From the NCBI GenBank assembly GCA_900108205.1, contig FNUU01000008.1:1-64000 (forward strand): 64,000 nucleotides of DNA, in the 5' to 3' direction. Positions within the stretch are counted from its first letter, which is position 1; every line of letters begins with the position of its first letter. Below, one piece after another: positions 17,129-23,849 of the stretch. The position numbers and the translations under genes were made by a program. The notes under the pieces are model-generated. The model made no database searches and had not been told where the DNA came from. It worked only from the letters and a program-made list of their open reading frames with translations. Origin of the DNA: Eubacterium ruminantium (GTDB lineage Bacteria > Bacillota > Clostridia > Lachnospirales > Lachnospiraceae).

Positions 17129-17800
17129 ATGAAATTCAGAGATTGGAAATATCTTCCACTATGGATGCAGATTCCTGAGGTGAAAGAATATTATGATATA
17201 TTAAAATATAAAAAAATACAGCTGAGATTAAAGAGGCTATTTGATATCATATTATCAGCATTTGCCATACTGTTACTCATCCCTGTATTTTTTATAATCA
17301 GTTGTGCTATAGTTATAGATTCCCGAGGCGGTATATTTTTCCGCCAGGAAAGAGTAACCACTTATGGCAGAGTATTCAGAATACATAAGTTTCGTACCAT
17401 GTATAAAGGGGCTGAAACTGAGGGAAGTATTCTTGCTAAGGATAAGGATAGCAGAGTGACAAAGGTAGGCGCCTTCCTCCGGGCTCACCGTCTTGATGAG
17501 CTTCCGCAGCTTTTCGATGTACTTAAGGGAGATATGTCATTTGTGGGTCCGCGGCCTCAATCAGTTTATTTTGTTAAACATTTTAACAGAGAAGCAAGAG
17601 CAGTATTTCTTATGCCGGCGGGAATAACCTCCGAAACAACACTTAAATATCTTCACGAAGGTGAGATGCTTAAGGATGAAGAGGATATTGATGATGCGTA
17701 TATCAGAAAAATCCTTCCGGAAAAGATGAAAATGCAGCTGGAAGAGATGAGCAGATTCAGTATTATAAATGATATTAAGGCAATAAAGAATACAATCTGA
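17129..17800 (+). CDS. Undecaprenyl-phosphate sugar phosphotransferase (exopolysaccharide priming)
   Basis: A 223-residue bacterial sugar transferase (WbaP/PglC type) that moves a sugar-1-phosphate from a nucleotide sugar onto undecaprenyl phosphate in the membrane. After ~30 residues there is the re-entrant or membrane helix (DIILSAFAILLLIPVFFI), then FFRQERVTTYGRVFRIHKFR with the catalytic region, the RLDELPQLFDVLKGDMSFVG motif and GPRP. No additional polysaccharide genes sit nearby, so it may serve an unlinked locus or a single glycolipid. It ends 15 bases before a terminator. Confidence 0.88.
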   Translation: MKFRDWKYLPLWMQIPEVKEYYDILKYKKIQLRLKRLFDIILSAFAILLLIPVFFIISCAIVIDSRGGIFFRQERVTTYGRVFRIHKFRTMYKGAETEGSILAKDKDSRVTKVGAFLRAHRLDELPQLFDVLKGDMSFVGPRPQSVYFVKHFNREARAVFLMPAGITSETTLKYLHEGEMLKDEEDIDDAYIRKILPEKMKMQLEEMSRFSIINDIKAIKNTI

Positions 17801-17813
17801 TGATATGATGAAA

Positions 17814-17858
17814 ATAATGCTACATGAGAAAATTTATCAGTAGCATTATTTTTTTTGC
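17814..17858 (+). terminator. Intrinsic terminator after the sugar transferase
   Basis: Arms aataatgctac (17814-17823 region) and gtagcattatt (17840-17850) followed by a run of T. It lies at the end of the 14819-17800 series and overlaps the end of the convergent TetR gene. Confidence 0.85.
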
Positions 17859-18409
17859 TAATGATTAGAAAACAGGTTGAGATATATTTCGATGGTATTT
17901 TTGATCTCATCAGCTGGATCGGTCATTCCGCGTTCCACCCATTTAAAGATAACATTCCATATTGCACCGATATTGAAGGCGATAAGGTAATCCGGCTCCA
18001 GATCCCCTATCATTTCTTTAAATACATTGTTGGATCTGTCAGTGATCAGATTGATCTGTGGAATCATAATGTTTAGCTTAAGCAGTAGAAGATGTAATAG
18101 ATTATTTTTGTGTAGCAGCAGAAGAAGGTCTCTGTTTCTGTCGCAAAAGCTGAAGATCACAGGAAGAGGCCGGAGTGGAGAAGTAATAATTTCGTTTGCG
18201 TATTCCGCTATTTTACTTGTAATTATCGAGTCAAGAACATCATCCTTGGAAGAGAAGTTTCTGTAAAAGGTTTTTCTCACCAGATCAGTTTCGAGTATTA
18301 TCTGTTTAACCGTGATCTCCTGATATGGATGATCATTCATTAGTTTTAATAAAGCTTCAGTGATCATAAGTTTGGATCTTAAGGCTGAAGGATTCTGTGT
18401 ATTATTCAT
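17858..18409 (-). CDS. TetR-family transcriptional regulator
   Basis: A 183-residue TetR protein. The N-terminal helix-turn-helix is in ITVKQIILETDLVRKTFYRNFSSKDD (about residues 32-57), and the C-terminal ligand/dimer domain looks like the TetR_C_7 type (LLLLHKNNLLHLLLLKL, WNVIFKWVERGM). It is transcribed away from the GT1 glycosyltransferase gene. The 193-base divergent region holds two copies of a TGACACA/TGTGT(C/G) inverted repeat, a likely binding site, so it may control both itself and the transferase. Confidence 0.85.
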   Translation of the reverse strand: MNNTQNPSALRSKLMITEALLKLMNDHPYQEITVKQIILETDLVRKTFYRNFSSKDDVLDSIITSKIAEYANEIITSPLRPLPVIFSFCDRNRDLLLLLHKNNLLHLLLLKLNIMIPQINLITDRSNNVFKEMIGDLEPDYLIAFNIGAIWNVIFKWVERGMTDPADEIKNTIEIYLNLFSNH

Positions 18410-18429
18410 CTTTATTTTCCTCCCATAAA

Positions 18430-18453
18430 TGACACAAAAATACGAATGTGTGT
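18430..18453. promoter_or_regulatory. Putative TetR operator, copy 1
   Basis: TGACACA (18430-18436) faces TGTGTGTA (18447-18453) across ~10 bases. It lies 20 bases before the TetR start. The half-sites match the better copy at 18509. Confidence 0.4.
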
Positions 18454-18508
18454 ATCTTGTACAGGGTGTGTTTACTTTCAGGTGCGTTTAATGTAGTATT
18501 TCAAGTGG

Positions 18509-18524
18509 TGACACATGTGTGTCA
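18509..18524. promoter_or_regulatory. Putative TetR operator, copy 2
   Basis: A 16-base palindrome TGACACA-TG-TGTGTCA with perfect 7-base arms, between the divergent TetR and glycosyltransferase genes, just upstream of an AT-rich segment cgtattataa that could be a -10 region for the transferase. Confidence 0.55.
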
Positions 18525-18602
18525 TTTGATCGTATTATAAATTGTTTTTGACAAATAAGCAATTACAAAAAATGCAGATGATTGATATAAAGGATGTAAT
18601 GA

Positions 18603-19805
18603 ATGAGTGGTAAAAATAAAAGGTGCAGGGGACTTATTGTTCCGATGTCTGCCATGGCTGAAACGTCGGGACCGTCATCCAGATGCAAAATGATTGCGGA
18701 AGCACTGCAAAGAGAAGAAATGGATATAGCAACTTGTATGGCTGAGGATGTTAATTTTAGAAGTATTGATGGAATTAATAATTATTATCTTGATATTCCT
18801 ATGCCTCTCGGCCTTCCGGCATTTATTGCCATGCGAGTGTTCCCTATAGCACAGAAAACAGGCATAACTTCAAGAAAAAGAGTGGACAGCTTTGATCAGG
18901 TGCTTTTTATGACCGGTAATCTTAATTATAAGTATTTAAGAAAAAGTGTTTCATCTGTTAGAAAAGCTATCCGGAATCATAGAGCGGATTTTGTATATTC
19001 GGAGTTTAATATTTCCGCGTGCATAGCTGCGAAAAAAGAAAATGTGCCGTTATACTGTACGGTCAGTTTTCCGACACAGCATGAGTATGCACATAGATCA
19101 AAATATGCAAAGGGGCTTAATAAGCTTCTGAAAGAAATGCAGCTTCCTCGGGTGGATTCGGCGCTTCAGGTATTTGACTGGACCGATAAGTCGTTCTGTC
19201 CGAGTATCAGGAAATTCGAACCGATAGATAAAGAGAATATTTATTATTGCGGAGCATTACGAGAAAATGTAGCGAGTGTTATGGATAAAGCGGCCAGAAA
19301 TAAGATTGTTGTATATATGGGAAATGGAACCATATCTGCGAAAAGAATGCTTAAGGTTATCAGGGAAGCTTTTAAGGATAGTGAACATGAGGTGTACATA
19401 GCGTCCTCCTACTTAAAGAAAGAGGACTGCGGAAAGCTTCATGTGGCTCCGAGGTGGGATTTTAACAAGCTGCTGGATGAAGCGGTACTGTTCATCAATC
19501 ACGGTGGACAGAACAGTATGGTTGATGGCCTTTTACATGGCGTTCCTCAGATAGTTGTGCCGGGAAAGGTTTTTGAAAGAAAATATAATGCAGCATGTAT
19601 TATGGATAATCATGCAGGTATGGTGATCAGGCAAAACAATTTTAATGCACGTATAGTACGTGAAACAGCGGAAAGAATCATTTCAAATGACAAAATGTAT
19701 AGTGTGGCGAAGAAGATTGGAAATGAATTCAGGGATGCCGGGGGATTGCAGACCATAATCTGTGAATATATAATTGCAGAAAATGTCAGCGGCTGCAGTG
19801 ATTAG
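18603..19805 (+). CDS. GT1-family glycosyltransferase (UGT/MurG-like fold)
   Basis: A 400-residue glycosyltransferase with the GT-B layout. The acceptor lobe begins GLIVPMSAMAETSGPSSRC, and the donor lobe has VYMGNGTISAKRM and FINHGGQNSMVDGLLHGVPQ (about residues 297-316), the signature that binds the nucleotide sugar in GT1 enzymes such as MGT and glycolipid transferases. No signal peptide or membrane helix. It stands alone behind a divergent TetR gene, the arrangement of inducible drug- or metabolite-glycosylating enzymes, though an acceptor cannot be named. Confidence 0.8.
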   Translation: MSGKNKRCRGLIVPMSAMAETSGPSSRCKMIAEALQREEMDIATCMAEDVNFRSIDGINNYYLDIPMPLGLPAFIAMRVFPIAQKTGITSRKRVDSFDQVLFMTGNLNYKYLRKSVSSVRKAIRNHRADFVYSEFNISACIAAKKENVPLYCTVSFPTQHEYAHRSKYAKGLNKLLKEMQLPRVDSALQVFDWTDKSFCPSIRKFEPIDKENIYYCGALRENVASVMDKAARNKIVVYMGNGTISAKRMLKVIREAFKDSEHEVYIASSYLKKEDCGKLHVAPRWDFNKLLDEAVLFINHGGQNSMVDGLLHGVPQIVVPGKVFERKYNAACIMDNHAGMVIRQNNFNARIVRETAERIISNDKMYSVAKKIGNEFRDAGGLQTIICEYIIAENVSGCSD

Positions 19806-19820
19806 CTGCGAGCCGCTGAC
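19785..19820. terminator. Bidirectional terminator between convergent genes
   Basis: Perfect 10-bp arms gtcagcggct (19785-19794) and agccgctgac (19811-19820). The stem contains the stop codon of the glycosyltransferase. It is followed by AT-rich sequence with attttt on the plus strand and by acattttc on the minus strand. Confidence 0.7.
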
Positions 19821-19839
19821 GATAAAACATATTTTTAGC

Positions 19840-22752
19840 TTATATCGATTTAGTAATTTTTTTCTGAGTAATCTTTTTTTGTCCGGCATTTGGTTTTGCA
19901 GGTTCAAGCTCAGGATGTTTTTTGTAAAGCGCTTTATTATAGGCTTTTATCATTTTCGCAGTTTCCTTGGAATCCGGCGTTGGCACACCCGGATGCTGGA
20001 ACATATTGTTCAGATGAAATTCCTCTTTGTAGCTTTGGAAGAAGGTTTCAAATGTATCATTGTTCAGGAGATTGTTAACCGCCTGATCAAAAGGCCGTAT
20101 CTCTATATGTTTAAGGTCTTCAAAAAGCTTCTTTACGCCTTCGACCGCTTTGAGTTTAGGATCATTCTTTGCTTTATTGATCTTGTCTTCGCAGGTGGCT
20201 TTGGTTATGATCAGATCAGAGGCAATGGCACGCTTCAGAAGAGCTTCGTCACTGAGGGTAATCTTTGTTCCGGTAAGATCTTCGATATCCTTCTTAAAAG
20301 CATCCTTACTCTCAGGTTTAACTGTAAACAGACCATAACCCAGAAGCATCTCATATTTCATGGTGTAATAAGGGTTATTATTGGCGGGGCTGATCTTATC
20401 GAAGGCTTCTTTGATCATGTATTTTGACCTGCTCAGGTGGTTGGTATAAAGCATGTTATTATACTCTTTGCAACTTCTGTAATAATCAGGATTCTTCATG
20501 ATCTTCATATCATTTATGTCTGCAGCGTCACGCTTCTTTTTATATGTATTGTTTATTTCGTTATATGCTGTGAGCTTTTCTGTCAGTTCATCATATTTTT
20601 CAAGCTGCTTTGTCAGAAACTCACAGCATCTTTCTGCATCATGATATCTTCTTTCGGTTCTGGAAGACTCGTGAGGTCCTTTGATATCACGCCATTCCTC
20701 GCCCTTTTTCTTACTGTTTTTGTAATAAATATAATCATTTACGCTGGTCAGTGTCTCCCTGATCTTTTCACGAAGTTCTGTAAGAGTTGTGACATGTCCG
20801 TTCTTTGTATCCGCATTATTACCGCAAACGGGACCGTTAAAACTAACAAGGCTTTTGCTCAGCTTTTTCATGGCAGCAAGCATATTGTTGTATTCCGTTG
20901 AACTGCCGCCGAATCTGTTATCCTTATTAAGCTCATCAATAAGGCTGTTCACCATGCCGACACTTCCGACAGTATAATTATAAACGGCCTTCTGATAATT
21001 CTTTTTGGCGTTAGCATAATACCTTGAAATATTTTGCTTCGATTTAATGGCGTCTGAGATTGTATCGAATTGATTCTTATTTTCATCGGCCGATCCGGAA
21101 CCAAGTACATCGAGTGGAATGGCAGAAAGCTCCTTGTCGCTGACTGGCTTGATGGAGCCGGGGATGATGCATCCTTCAGTATATCCCTTGAGATATTCCT
21201 TTGCGTCATTTTTGATCTTATCCTGAAGCTTCGTCAAACGTCCAAGAGCATTGTTGATCTCCCTGGTGGTAAGATCAAAGCCGTAAAGCATCTGCTTTAA
21301 GGCTTCAGGGTCAAGGTTCATAACCTTGTTAGCCATTTCCTCCGGAATGACTTTCATAGAATTTAGGAGTACCGAACTCATACCGACCTCATCAAAATTT
21401 TCTGATCCAAGTGCAGAATCATTGTCGATTCCCTGTATACTCTTAAGATGTGCCCTTCCTTGATCATCTTTCTGGAAGTAATATAACATATTTCCGTTAT
21501 GTCTGTCAGGATTACCTGACAGATAGTCAACTATCTGAAGTTCGGCAATCTGTTTTTTAATGTTAAGATCAAGGCCGGAGAGAGGAGTTGAATCGAGCAT
21601 CAGAGATTTTTTACCTATCTTGTTTATGTCCTCGCCTTTGGCTTCCTTCATGAAGGTGCCCTTGACATATTTTCCGTTAAGTTTAATTCTGATATTTTGA
21701 GATTCTGCAAGGACTTCCGGACAGCCGAGTAACTCAGCAATCTTGCTCATTGCAGCATTTCTTCTGTTTACGTGGGCTTCCTCATTTATACCGACGGCCT
21801 CAAGTATGTTTTCCTGATTGATTGCTGAAAAACCATTACCGGCAACATCAATGAACATGTTGAGCTTCGCCGGGGTATCAATGTAGGATTTTATGCTGCT
21901 GCCCATATTTTCCGACAGAAACTTTACAGCATCATCGTAACTCATCATGGAAATTGCATATCTGTCGCTAACTAAAATGTCAAGTGCTTTTTCGTTTCTC
22001 TCTACAAATTTGTAATAGATTGATCTGACAGCACTTGTGCTTAGGAATTTTGCATCCTTCCCATATTTCTTTCTGGCATCTCTGATAGCTTTGTTGATAT
22101 AAGCGGTGCCATACTTAGGCTTGCTGTCGCGAGTAAAATAACCCTTTATCGGATTGCCATCCTTGCCGACAATGGTCATAGGGATTCTTTCGTTCTGATT
22201 GCCTTTATCAGATTGTTTAATTTCGCCAACGATTTCGTATTCGGAATTTACTCTTGAGTTTTCAAAAACAGTATTAAGAGAAACACTGAGATTCTTTTTC
22301 TTTACATGCTGTAAAGCGCGAAGATCCTTGCTCATGGTCTTGGTAATCTTGTCATACAATATGACCATATCCTCACAGGAGCGTCTTTCACGGTTATAAT
22401 CATTTGCAAAATAAGGATCTCTGCTTTCCTCAGCTTCCTTGTCTATAGTGTCGATGTGTTCGTTGATGGATGTAACAAGTTTATGCATAGCTTTAATGGA
22501 CTGCTGATAGAGTTCCATAAGGTTATCGCAGTCCTCTGTACTGAGCTTGCTGCTTAGTTTATCATTACTTTTTAAAGTTCCGTCTTCGTTGTAAGGAGTA
22601 AGCGCAGCCAGCTTCTTGTTAAGCTTTCTGATCTCTGCAGCAGCATCGTTCTTTTCCTTGTCAAAAAGGTCATCCTCCTCCGGATTAAGATATATTCCGG
22701 AAGCCCTCAGATATTCGTTTTGTCTCTTTAATAATCTATTCTTATTCGGCAT
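19840..22752 (-). CDS. Large protein with atypical (PI3K/HipA-like) kinase domain
   Basis: A 970-residue protein without signal peptide or membrane segments. Residues ~1-150 are charged and helical. Residues ~170-470 look like an atypical protein/lipid kinase: KGTFMKEAKG (364-373) may hold the ATP lysine, RRNAAMSKIAELLG (330-343) resembles the helix-C region, NPDRHNGN (414-421) fits the catalytic loop DRHxGN of PI3K/actin-fragmin/HipA-like kinases, and GIDND (441-445) fits the metal-binding Asp. Residues ~490-970 are charged helices, probably coiled coil, with a basic Lys-rich tail. aaagga supports ATG 22752. It is a single gene, convergent with the glycosyltransferase. Substrate and place of action are unknown; alternatives are a toxin or a translocated effector. 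Confidence 0.6.
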   Translation of the reverse strand: MPNKNRLLKRQNEYLRASGIYLNPEEDDLFDKEKNDAAAEIRKLNKKLAALTPYNEDGTLKSNDKLSSKLSTEDCDNLMELYQQSIKAMHKLVTSINEHIDTIDKEAEESRDPYFANDYNRERRSCEDMVILYDKITKTMSKDLRALQHVKKKNLSVSLNTVFENSRVNSEYEIVGEIKQSDKGNQNERIPMTIVGKDGNPIKGYFTRDSKPKYGTAYINKAIRDARKKYGKDAKFLSTSAVRSIYYKFVERNEKALDILVSDRYAISMMSYDDAVKFLSENMGSSIKSYIDTPAKLNMFIDVAGNGFSAINQENILEAVGINEEAHVNRRNAAMSKIAELLGCPEVLAESQNIRIKLNGKYVKGTFMKEAKGEDINKIGKKSLMLDSTPLSGLDLNIKKQIAELQIVDYLSGNPDRHNGNMLYYFQKDDQGRAHLKSIQGIDNDSALGSENFDEVGMSSVLLNSMKVIPEEMANKVMNLDPEALKQMLYGFDLTTREINNALGRLTKLQDKIKNDAKEYLKGYTEGCIIPGSIKPVSDKELSAIPLDVLGSGSADENKNQFDTISDAIKSKQNISRYYANAKKNYQKAVYNYTVGSVGMVNSLIDELNKDNRFGGSSTEYNNMLAAMKKLSKSLVSFNGPVCGNNADTKNGHVTTLTELREKIRETLTSVNDYIYYKNSKKKGEEWRDIKGPHESSRTERRYHDAERCCEFLTKQLEKYDELTEKLTAYNEINNTYKKKRDAADINDMKIMKNPDYYRSCKEYNNMLYTNHLSRSKYMIKEAFDKISPANNNPYYTMKYEMLLGYGLFTVKPESKDAFKKDIEDLTGTKITLSDEALLKRAIASDLIITKATCEDKINKAKNDPKLKAVEGVKKLFEDLKHIEIRPFDQAVNNLLNNDTFETFFQSYKEEFHLNNMFQHPGVPTPDSKETAKMIKAYNKALYKKHPELEPAKPNAGQKKITQKKITKSI

Positions 22753-22839
22753 GATCGTGTCCTTTCGCAGTGAATACTTATACTACAGTATAATTATATC
22801 GCATACACGCAACAAAAGCGCAACTATGTAACGGGATTG

Positions 22840-22950
22840 CCCGAACGAAGTGAGGGAGGGACCCGTGAGTCCGAACGGAGTGAGGATGCGGCATACGAAG
22901 TATGCCCAGGGATTGCGAAGCAATACCGCAACATCATGGAACATGATGTT
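22840..22950. repeat. Array of five small hairpins with GAA/GGA loops
   Basis: Five stem-loops in ~110 bases: CCC-GAAC-GAA-GTGA-GGG (about 22840-22856), the near copy CCGAAC-GGA-GTGAGG (about 22871-22885), GCATAC-GAA-GTATGC (22891-22905), ATTGC-GAA-GCAAT (22912-22924) and AACATCATG-GAA-CATGATGTT (22930-22950). All loops are GAA or GGA; the first two stems contain tandem G.A mismatches. The array lies between the start of the kinase-like gene and the TetR operators, and contains no open frame of note. Confidence 0.75.
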
Positions 22951-22958
22951 GGTACGGC

Positions 22959-22985
22959 GGAAACTAAAAAAAGAAAAATAGTTTC
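22959..22985. promoter_or_regulatory. Inverted repeat, putative TetR operator (upstream copy)
   Basis: GGAAACT (22959-22965) and AGTTTC (22980-22985) separated by 14 bases. The same half-sites recur 30 bases downstream, on the other side of a promoter. Confidence 0.5.
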
Positions 22986-23014
22986 TTGATTTTTATGAAT
23001 GGTTATGATAATAT
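22986..23014 (+). promoter_or_regulatory. Promoter of the TetR gene
   Basis: -35 TTGATT (22986-22991) and -10 TAATAT (23009-23014) with a 17-base spacer. It is flanked tightly by two GGAAACT inverted repeats, as expected for an autorepressed gene. Confidence 0.55.
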
Positions 23015-23042
23015 GGAAACTAGAAAAGGTAAAACAGTTTCC
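23015..23042. promoter_or_regulatory. Inverted repeat, putative TetR operator (downstream copy)
   Basis: GGAAACT (23015-23021) and AGTTTCC (23036-23042) separated by 14 bases, starting right after the predicted -10 box. Confidence 0.55.
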
Positions 23043-23135
23043 GAAACGTTTTTCCGCTATTCAAAGATTATTATGAGGAAAATAGTGATAAAAAAGACAC
23101 TAAAAATTTTTTTATAATAGAAATGGGGTGAAGAA

Positions 23136-23735
23136 TTGACAGCTAAAAAGAAGAAAAACAGTGATATAAGTCCGGAAATACTGGATATATACAAGGCAGT
23201 TATCAAGCTCTTTGGAAAAAAAGGTATTAAATTCACCATGGATGACCTTGCGAAGGAATTAAAGATAAGTAAAAAAACAATTTATGTACATTTTAAAGAT
23301 AAAGAAACACTTTTTTTAGCTACTGTTGATTATCTCTTTGATTCGATCAAGGAGGAAGAACAGCTGGTGGCAGAGGATGTGAAACTTACTACAGTTGAAA
23401 AGCTTGAGAAGATTATGGGAGTCCTTCCTGACAGCTACAAGGATATAAATTTTGCTGAGCTTTATGTTCTGAAGGATAAATATCCAAAGATATATAAGAG
23501 AGTTGAGAAGAGACTTGAAAATGGCTGGGAGATAACGATAGCACTTCTGGAGAAGGGAATGCTTGAAGGCACCATCAGAAGAATACCTGTACCGATCTTT
23601 AAGACCATGTTTGAAGCAACTCTGGAACAGTTCTTTCAGCAGAATGTACTTGTAAAAAACAAGATATCATATGGTAAAGCACTGCAGGAGGTAATTGAAA
23701 TACTTCTATACGGAGTGACTGTTCGTAATTCCTGA
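23136..23735 (+). CDS. TetR-family transcriptional regulator
   Basis: A 199-residue TetR protein with the helix-turn-helix FTMDDLAKELKISKKTIYVHF (first 20 residues cited as FTMDDLAKELKISKKTIYVH, about 33-52) and a C-terminal domain ending LEQFFQQNVLVKNKISYGKA. The start is taken as TTG 23136 with gggg tg 6 bases upstream; the next Met is inside the DNA-binding domain. It lies 114 bases before the GH2 gene on the same strand. Two GGAAACT inverted repeats flank its own promoter. It may control the galactoside genes behind it, but no copy of that repeat was seen directly before 23850. Confidence 0.85.
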   Translation: MTAKKKKNSDISPEILDIYKAVIKLFGKKGIKFTMDDLAKELKISKKTIYVHFKDKETLFLATVDYLFDSIKEEEQLVAEDVKLTTVEKLEKIMGVLPDSYKDINFAELYVLKDKYPKIYKRVEKRLENGWEITIALLEKGMLEGTIRRIPVPIFKTMFEATLEQFFQQNVLVKNKISYGKALQEVIEILLYGVTVRNS

Positions 23736-23849
23736 CTTAATTTTGATGATGTGTTTATTAAATGTAGAATAATATGATAAATGACTAAAACAGTATGTTG
23801 ACATTATTAACTGTAATAAGAGCGTGAAAAGATAATAAAGGAGGAGAAA

